From Treponema sp. (GTDB taxonomy: Bacteria > Spirochaetota > Spirochaetia > Treponematales > Breznakiellaceae), in NCBI GenBank assembly GCA_031271075.1, contig JAISWN010000003.1, positions 1-16,865 of the forward strand: a stretch of DNA of 16,865 nt, in the 5' to 3' direction. The notes under the pieces are model-generated. The model did no database searches. It was not told the origin of the DNA and worked only from the letters and a program-made list of their open reading frames with translations. A program made the position numbers and the translations under genes. The stretch's first letter is position 1; every line of letters begins with the position of its first letter. This document shows, one piece after another, positions 1-4,127 of this stretch.

Positions 1-252
1 CGGGAAGGCCCGGTGGACATGGGCCTCTGGAAGAGCATCTCCCCCGCCTCCCTCTATATCCCGCTGGATCTCCACGTAGGCCGTATGGCCCGGCGGCTGG
101 GCCTCCTGGATCCGGCCCGTAAGACCAACGACCGGAAAGCCACCATTGCCCTGACCGAAAAACTCAGGGAATTCTGCCCGGAAGATCCGGCCCGCTACGA
201 CCTGGCCCTGTTCGGCTGGGGGCTGGAGGAGAGCCGGAAGGCGGGGGTATAA
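1..252 (+). CDS. TIGR02757 (DUF2400) family protein, C-terminal part
   Basis: The reading frame is open from the first base and ends at TAA 250-252, so this is the last 83 codons of a gene that begins before the window. The visible part carries the family-like stretch D-M-G-L-W-K, then P-A-S-L-Y-I-P-L-D-x-H-V-G-R, and near the end F-C-P-E-D-P-A-R-Y-D-L-A-L-F-G-W-G. This resembles the end of the TIGR02757 (DUF2400) proteins, which have no assigned reaction. The GTG at 13 is internal, because the preceding codons continue the same frame. The gene converges on ruvC, leaving 21 bases between the stop codons, and I see no clear terminator there. Family assignment is from memory of the motif pattern; coding status is secure. 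Confidence 0.72.
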   Translation, partial: REGPVDMGLWKSISPASLYIPLDLHVGRMARRLGLLDPARKTNDRKATIALTEKLREFCPEDPARYDLALFGWGLEESRKAGV

Positions 253-273
253 AACCGTTGGGGATACAGGCGC

Positions 274-813
274 CTACAAGCCCGGCCCGCTATGGGCCGC
301 GCAAATCGCCGCGGCCAGGGCGTCGGCGGCATGATCCGGCTTGGGGACAGATTCAAGCCCCAGGATAAGGCGTACCATTTCCTGAACCTGCTCCTTCCCG
401 GCCCTGCTGACACCGGCCACCCCGGTTTTGATGGCGCCGGGGCTAAATTCCAGCACCCCAAGCCCCCGTTGAACCAGGGCCAGGGTGATAACCCCCCGGG
501 CTTCCGCCACCGCCATGGCGCTGCTAACGTTCCTGCCGAAGTACAGGTTCTCTATTGCCCCTTCCCGGGGCTTGTAGGTCTCCAGAACCCGGCATATTTC
601 CCGGTAAATAAAAAAAAGGCGCTCCGCCCGGGGGCGGGACGCCTCTGTCTCAACACAGCCGTGGGCAATGTAGCGCAGCCGGTTCCCCGAAACCTCCACC
701 ACTCCCCAGCCGGCGGAGGCCAGCCCCGGGTCCAGGCCAAGGATGCGGAAGGGTTTTGGGCCCCCTTCCGGAGCCCCCTCCGGGGAAGGATCGGCCTCCG
801 CTTTTTTAAGCAA
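274..813 (-). CDS. ruvC: Holliday junction resolvase RuvC
   Basis: RuvC is the endonuclease that cuts Holliday junctions bound by RuvAB during recombination and repair. With the chosen start the protein is 179 residues, normal for the family. The RNase-H-like core is visible: ILGLDPG near the N-terminus (Asp28), the second acidic residue in GAIENLYFGRN (Glu88), and the closing motif DHAADALAAAI (His161, Asp164). His161 sits where E. coli RuvC has its third Asp; the Thermus enzyme also has His there. The start is uncertain. I chose TTG at 813-811, 19 bases after the yebC stop, because the ATG at 903 would overlap yebC by 71 bases and add a tail unlike RuvC. The ribosome site before the TTG is poor. 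Gene order and spacing suggest cotranscription with yebC. Confidence 0.9.
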   Translation of the reverse strand: MLKKAEADPSPEGAPEGGPKPFRILGLDPGLASAGWGVVEVSGNRLRYIAHGCVETEASRPRAERLFFIYREICRVLETYKPREGAIENLYFGRNVSSAMAVAEARGVITLALVQRGLGVLEFSPGAIKTGVAGVSRAGKEQVQEMVRLILGLESVPKPDHAADALAAAICAAHSGPGL

Positions 814-832
814 GCCCCCGCAGGGCCTTCCC

Positions 833-1573
833 TTACTCAGTCTCAAAACCCTCGGGGATTTCGATATTGGAATAGACGTTCTGCACGTCGTCGTTTTCCT
901 CAAGCCTTTCGACCAGCCTAAGCGCCTTGGCCGTCCCCTCGTTATCCAGGGAGATTTCCGCCTCCGCCACCATGCTTACCTCGGCACTCATGGTCTCGAA
1001 TTCCTTGGCCGACAGGACGTTGAGAACCGCCTCAAAATCCTCGGGACTCGTGGTTACCTCGATGATCTCCCCGGAAAGGCTTACGTCCTCTGCCCCGCCC
1101 TCCAGGACCGCCTCCATCACCTGATCCTCGGTGTACTTCTCCCCGTCCAGGGTGATGATCCCCTGACGCTTGAAAAGCCGGGAAACCGAACCCGCCGTGG
1201 CAAGCTGTCCGCCCGCCCTGGTAAGGATGTTCCGCACATCCGCGGCGGCCCGGTTCTTGTTGTCCGTCAGCACCTCGATCAGCACCGCCACCCCGCCCGG
1301 GGCGTAGGCCTCGTAGGTCAACTCTTCGTAGTTCACCCCTTCCAGCTCGCCGGTTCCCTTTTTGATAGCCCGGTCAATGTTATCCTTGGGCATATTGGCA
1401 ACCCTGGCCTTGAGAATCGCCGTCCTCAGCCGGGGATTCCCCTCAGGATTACCCCCGCCCATCCGCGCCGCGATGGAAATTTCCTTGATCAGCTTGGTAA
1501 ACATCTGGCCGCGTCTTGCGTCGGCGGCGCCTTTCGCGTGTTTAATAGTCGCCCATTTACTGTGGCCCGACAT
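833..1573 (-). CDS. yebC: YebC/PmpR family protein (TACO1-like)
   Basis: The 246-residue product begins MSGHSKWATIKHAKGAAD, the hallmark start of the YebC/PmpR/TACO1 family, followed by the basic stretch RRGQMFTKLIKEI and ARMGGGNPEGNPRLR. Later it has AYAPGGVAVLIEVLTDNKNR, also diagnostic. Length is typical (about 240-250). Family members are cytoplasmic. They were long annotated as DNA-binding regulators, and some are now known to help translation of proline-rich stretches. ATG 1573 has a good ribosome site (AAGGAG at 1584-1579, 5 bases away). ruvC follows 19 bases downstream, an arrangement common in bacteria. Because the first codons are highly conserved, both start and identity are secure. 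Confidence 0.97.
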   Translation of the reverse strand: MSGHSKWATIKHAKGAADARRGQMFTKLIKEISIAARMGGGNPEGNPRLRTAILKARVANMPKDNIDRAIKKGTGELEGVNYEELTYEAYAPGGVAVLIEVLTDNKNRAAADVRNILTRAGGQLATAGSVSRLFKRQGIITLDGEKYTEDQVMEAVLEGGAEDVSLSGEIIEVTTSPEDFEAVLNVLSAKEFETMSAEVSMVAEAEISLDNEGTAKALRLVERLEENDDVQNVYSNIEIPEGFETE

Positions 1574-1728
1574 AGAAACTCCTTATAGTTAGGAAAAATT
1601 ATTTAACACAATAATAGCAAAAAAATGAAAGAAAAGAAAGGCCGCAAAGCCGGTAATTTTGTAACTACTCAGCCGCGGGGGGATAGCGTCGGCAACTTCG
1701 TAAAGGATTTGAGAGAAATTTGGGCGCA

Positions 1729-1827
1729 TTTGCGGCGTAGAACGCCGCAAACCGGGCTTTTCGGGGCTCCGCTAAGCTCCGGCCCCGGCGCAATGCGCCG
1801 GGGCTGCGCGCCCCTGCCAGGCGCGCA
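1729..1827. repeat. Cluster of three perfect inverted repeats
   Basis: Three stems follow one another. TTTGCGGCG (1729-1737) pairs with CGCCGCAAA (1743-1751) around a 5-base loop. CCCCGGCGCA (1783-1792) pairs with TGCGCCGGGG (1794-1803) around one base, forming an almost continuous palindrome. TGCGCGCC (1805-1812) pairs with GGCGCGCA (1820-1827) around a 7-base loop. None is followed by a T-run on either strand, so they are not ordinary terminators. They could be part of a structured RNA, a protein-binding array or a dispersed genomic repeat; nothing in the window decides between these. Confidence 0.6.
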
Positions 1828-1957
1828 CCCCTCCAATCCCTTGCGCGGGGGCTGTTTGGCTCGGTATTGGTTCCAGTTGTCCGTGGTTTTTTCTTCTTGT
1901 CCCACCCTGAGTTTGCCCGCCCCGGGACGGACAACACGCCTCACTTAAGTATATATT

Positions 1958-2000
1958 TAGTGTCTGTCCGCAAAGTAACCGACTTTGTGGACAGACACTA
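1958..2000. repeat. 19-bp inverted repeat with 5-base loop
   Basis: TAGTGTCTGTCCGCAAAGT (1958-1976) and ACTTTGTGGACAGACACTA (1982-2000) are complementary over all 19 positions except one that would be a G-U pair in RNA. The spacer is 1977-1981. There is no T-run on either side, so it is not a normal terminator. The short, near-perfect, AT-flanked structure resembles paired ends of a miniature inverted-repeat element or a dispersed palindromic repeat. It lies about 55 bases before the neuB-like start and could also act as a leader hairpin. Confidence 0.7.
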
Positions 2001-2054
2001 TTTAGAGTTGGCAGCCTAAAATGCCGGAAGGCGGGTTATGGCGGGAGGGAAAAG

Positions 2055-3221
2055 GTGATTCAGGAAGGGTTCAGGCTAGGCGGCCGGATATACGGGGCGA
2101 AAAACGCGCTTGTCGTGGCCGAACTAGGTACCGGCCACGGGGGAGACCTGGTCAAGGCCAGGGAACTTTGCGACGCCGCGGGAGAGGCCGGGGCGGACTG
2201 TATCAAATTCCAGATAGTCTACGCCGGCGAGATACTCCACCCGAACACCGGGGAGCTAAGCCTTCCCGGGGGGAAGATCCGGCTCTACCACCGTTTCAAA
2301 GAGCTTGAGGTTCCCCCGGAATTCTTCGCGGCTCTTAAGGAATACGTTGAGGGCCGGGGGCTGATCTTCCTCTGCACCCCCTTCGGGCCCAGGAGCGCCG
2401 CGGAACTCAAGGCGCTGAACCCGGCCCTGGTCAAAATCGCCTCGCCGGAACTGAACTACACGGCCCTGTTGAGAGAAACGGCCCGGTGGGGTGTGCCGGT
2501 ACTTCTTTCAAGCGGAGTTTCCAAACTGGGGGATATTGAGGAAGCCCTGTCCCTGCTGAGGGCCGCCAGCCCGGCAGATGCGGACAAGGCGGCGGGCAGC
2601 GGCGGGGTTCGGGGCGAAGGGGCTCCGGTCTGCCTGCTCCACTGCGTTACCGCCTACCCCGCCCCGGAGACCGATTACAACCTGCGGGTACTGGGGAATC
2701 TGGCGGGAATTTTCGGGGTGAGCGTGGGGCTGAGCGATCACAGCATGGACCCGGAACTGGCGCCCGCCCTGGGGATCGCCATGGGGGCGGCGGTGGTGGA
2801 AAAACACTTCTGCCTGAGCCGGAAAGATCCGGGCCTTGACGACCCTATCGCCCTGCCGCCGGGCGACTTTAGCCGGATGGTCCGGGCGGTACGGTGGGCC
2901 CAGGCCGCCGGCCCGGAAGAGACCGTAGCCGCCCTGAGCGCGGAACGGGGAAAAAGCCTGGTGGAAGCTGTCCTGGGAGACGGGGTAAAGCGGCTTGCCC
3001 CCTCGGAACTGGCGAACTACGAACGGACCAACCGATCCCTCCACGCCCTGCGGGATATATCGCCGGGAACGATCATCGGTTCCGCCGACCTTGCCGTACT
3101 GCGAACCGAAAAGATCCTGCGGCCCGGCCTTCCCCCTTCCTGGGCTGAACGGGTCTGCGGCAGAAAGGCCCGGCAGTTCATCCCCTCGGGGGAGGGCATC
3201 CGCTTCGAGGATCTCAGTTAA
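2055..3221 (+). CDS. NeuB/SpsE-family sialic acid synthase-like protein
   Basis: This 388-residue protein belongs to the NeuB family, whose members condense phosphoenolpyruvate with an amino-hexose to make nonulosonic acids (neuraminic, legionaminic or pseudaminic) for surface glycans or flagellin. The TIM-barrel motifs are present: VVAELGTGHGG (about 20-30), EAGADCIKFQ, FLCTPFG, VKIASPELNY, LLSSGVS, LLHCVTAYPAPETDYNL, GLSDHSMD and VVEKHF. His229 and His251 match the metal-binding histidines. A C-terminal SAF-like (antifreeze-like) segment runs from about 325 to 388. The usual INHNG signature is changed to GTGHGG, and there is an Ala/Gly-rich insertion near 173-192, making the protein longer than the usual 340-350. 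The GTG start has GGGAGG 6 bases upstream (2043-2048). No other sugar-acid genes lie nearby, so the exact product cannot be named. Confidence 0.85.
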   Translation: MIQEGFRLGGRIYGAKNALVVAELGTGHGGDLVKARELCDAAGEAGADCIKFQIVYAGEILHPNTGELSLPGGKIRLYHRFKELEVPPEFFAALKEYVEGRGLIFLCTPFGPRSAAELKALNPALVKIASPELNYTALLRETARWGVPVLLSSGVSKLGDIEEALSLLRAASPADADKAAGSGGVRGEGAPVCLLHCVTAYPAPETDYNLRVLGNLAGIFGVSVGLSDHSMDPELAPALGIAMGAAVVEKHFCLSRKDPGLDDPIALPPGDFSRMVRAVRWAQAAGPEETVAALSAERGKSLVEAVLGDGVKRLAPSELANYERTNRSLHALRDISPGTIIGSADLAVLRTEKILRPGLPPSWAERVCGRKARQFIPSGEGIRFEDLS

Positions 3222-3253
3222 GCCTCCCTCCGCCGAAGGGGGCAGTAAACGGC

Positions 3254-3283
3254 TGGACAAAGCCCGCCCCTCTGTGCTAGATT
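3254..3283 (+). promoter_or_regulatory. Possible promoter of the tRNA-Cys gene
   Basis: TGGACA (3254-3259) and TAGATT (3278-3283) are separated by 18 bases and end 16 bases before the mature tRNA. The match to the sigma-70 consensus is moderate (five of six, and four of six). Its position between the neuB-like stop and the tRNA makes it the best candidate in the 78-base gap. Confidence 0.35.
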
Positions 3284-3299
3284 ACCGGTTAAGCATTAA

Positions 3300-3371
3300 G
3301 GCGCCGTACCCAAGCGGTAAGGGAGCGGTCTGCAAAACCGTTATGCAGCAGTTCGATTCTGCTCGGCGCCT
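3300..3371 (+). tRNA. tRNA-Cys (anticodon GCA)
   Basis: The 72-base sequence folds completely. The acceptor stem is GGCGCCG (3300-3306) with CGGCGCC (3364-3370). A short D arm CCC...GGG and an anticodon stem GCGGU/ACCGU carry loop CUGCAAA, giving anticodon GCA. The variable loop is UAUGC and the T arm is AGCAG-UUCGAUU-CUGCU. The discriminator base at 3371 is T (U73), a cysteine identity element. CCA is not encoded. A 16-base copy of its 3' end lies downstream at 3566-3581. Confidence 0.96.
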
Positions 3372-3581
3372 CTATTCGTGCTAAAAACCGAATTCAGCGC
3401 CAGCCTCTAAAGCCCTTACAGCCCATAATTGCAGAATCGAAGGGTTTTCGCGGCCTCTTTAAGCCAAGCAGGTGCGTAGGCTTAAAGGGGCAAAGGCCCA
3501 GGGAGGGGCCTTTAGCGGAAACCCCGACCCGGAAGGGTAAGGCACGGATGCCGCACCCTGGAGGGCGATTCTGCTCGGCGC
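3354..3581 (+). repeat. Duplication of the tRNA-Cys 3' end (possible att pair)
   Basis: CGATTCTGCTCGGCGC occurs inside the tRNA (3354-3369, T loop to acceptor stem) and again, without mismatch, at 3566-3581. The start-to-start distance is 212 bases. An inverted 11-base copy of the overlapping T-arm segment (TTCGATTCTGC read on the minus strand) lies between them at 3431-3441. A direct repeat of the 3' end of a tRNA gene is the classic footprint of integration by a tyrosine recombinase. The enclosed segment is far too small for a working element and holds no integrase, so this would be a remnant or a minimal non-autonomous unit. Confidence 0.55.
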
Positions 3582-3740
3582 GAATAACCACGGACTGAGG
3601 GACGGACACGGACTCCCGCTTTGGAGACTATGACCTTGGGGCCTGTTTACAAGCAATTTATCATATTTCAAAAATTCGGCGTTTCATACAGCGATCCCTT
3701 GACCAAGCACTCTCCCTGTGGTAGGTTTATCCGTGTTCCA

Positions 3741-3815
3741 GGAGCCTTTGCACTGGTAGTTTTTTATGTCTTTTTTCATCGAAAAAGGACATAAAAACCA
3801 CGATTAACCGGCTCC
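3741..3815. repeat. 75-base inverted-repeat structure
   Basis: Outer arms GGAGCC (3741-3746) and GGCTCC (3810-3815) enclose an inner 17-base stem, TTTTTATGTCTTTTTTC (3761-3777) with GAAAAAGGACATAAAAA (3781-3797), closed by a 3-base loop. All inner positions pair in RNA, counting one G-U. The 9-mer GAGCCTTTG occurs at 3742-3750 and again at 3820-3828, which could be an insertion-site duplication, though it overlaps the left outer arm. The inner stem is AT-rich, unlike its surroundings. Possible readings are a miniature transposable element or a structured RNA. Confidence 0.55.
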
Positions 3816-3855
3816 TTGCGAGCCTTTGGTTCGACGCAGTTTGCAGGACTTGCAA

Positions 3856-3892
3856 GCTAGCCACAGGCTAGCAGAGAACCAACCGGGTTCTC
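3856..3892. repeat. Two adjacent hairpins
   Basis: GCTAGCC (3856-3862) pairs with GGCTAGC (3866-3872) around ACA. One base later GAGAACC (3874-3880) pairs with GGTTCTC (3886-3892) around five bases. Both stems are 7 bases and perfect. Neither is followed by a T-run. They lie between the 75-base structure and the C-run upstream of the caspase gene. Confidence 0.55.
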
Positions 3893-3941
3893 GAACAAGT
3901 CTATTCTTTCCGCAAAGGTGAAATATGGTGTCAGTGTCCTG

Positions 3942-3958
3942 CCCCCCCCCCCCACCCC
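3942..3958. repeat. Homopolymeric C-run (12 C, then A and 5 C)
   Basis: An uninterrupted run of 12 C at 3942-3953 is followed by A and then CCCCC. It lies about 130 bases upstream of the -10 box of the caspase operon. Runs of this length are prone to slipped-strand length change in bacteria. It is intergenic, so any effect would be on transcription or on an unrecognised RNA rather than on a reading frame. Confidence 0.7.
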
Positions 3959-4086
3959 CGGGCATATAGCAGTTCTCTTGTAAAACCACCGCAATATGTT
4001 GCGGGCTTTCGTAAACCCGGGACTTTCCCGGACAAGGGCGGCCCGGAATTTACCCATTTTGACTCAGCATTTTTATCAAGACACGA

Positions 4087-4120
4087 TATAATAGTGCCGC
4101 GAACGCGGCTAAAAGAGGAG
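4087..4120 (+). promoter_or_regulatory. Promoter -10 box, leader hairpin and ribosome site of the caspase operon
   Basis: A perfect TATAAT lies at 4087-4092. No good -35 box is found at the normal distance: TTGACT at 4059-4064 is 22 bases away, too far for standard spacing, so an activator or a weak -35 is likely. Transcription would begin near 4099, inside the small inverted repeat GCCGCG/CGCGGC (4096-4101, 4104-4109). AGAGGAG (4114-4120) is the ribosome site, 7 bases before the ATG. Confidence 0.5.
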
Positions 4121-4127
4121 TAACAGG

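Larger units (their letters stand above)
1574..2054. other. Intergenic region rich in stem-loops, no credible gene
   Basis: This lies between the divergent yebC and neuB-like genes. The part next to yebC (1585-1680) is AT-rich and probably holds the yebC promoter, but no -35/-10 pair stands out. From 1725 to 1830 the DNA becomes very GC-rich and contains three perfect inverted repeats (listed separately), and at 1958-2000 there is a long hairpin. Open frames on both strands here are rich in Arg, Gly, Pro and Ala, lack ribosome sites and resemble no family, so I do not call them genes. A weak promoter toward neuB is possible (CGGACA 1928-1933, TATATT 1952-1957, 18 apart). If used, the 1958-2000 hairpin would lie at the 5' end of the mRNA. 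Confidence 0.6.
3372..4127. other. 756-base gap with repeats, no credible gene
   Basis: Between the tRNA and the caspase gene I find no reading frame with both a ribosome site and recognisable protein. Minus-strand frames at 3394-3671 and 3804-4057 are open but look like chance. The region holds inverted repeats CTTTAAGCC/GGCTTAAAG (3457-3465, 3479-3487) and AAAGGCCC/GGGCCTTT (3492-3499, 3506-3513). It also holds an 8-base direct repeat CACGGACT (3589-3596, 3607-3614), the copied tRNA end, a 75-base inverted-repeat structure (3741-3815), two hairpins (3856-3892), a C-run (3942-3953) and finally the caspase promoter. The density of repeats fits a decayed insertion or repeat-element graveyard. 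Confidence 0.6.

Noticed and set aside
292..1592. Plus-strand open frames opposite ruvC and yebC
   Set aside because: These are antisense shadows of two firmly identified genes.
1669..1944. Long minus-strand open frames of about 90 codons between yebC and the neuB-like gene
   Set aside because: They are rich in Arg, Gly and Pro, follow GC-rich hairpins, lack ribosome sites and resemble no protein. GC-rich DNA readily gives such frames.
1956..2005. TTTAG on both sides of the 19-bp palindrome as a target-site duplication
   Set aside because: The left copy overlaps the palindrome arm by three bases and five-base matches are common. Not convincing.
3394..3671. Two overlapping minus-strand frames downstream of tRNA-Cys
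   Set aside because: They overlap each other in different frames, cross the copied tRNA end and inverted repeats, and have no family resemblance or good ribosome site.
3804..4057. Minus-strand frames reading through the C-run (GGGGG-coding)
   Set aside because: The poly-Gly comes from the homopolymer, both frames are short, and there is no ribosome site. They look like chance.
4059..4092. TTGACT and TATAAT as a standard promoter pair before the caspase gene
   Set aside because: The spacing is 22 bases, outside the normal 16-19, so only the -10 box is accepted.
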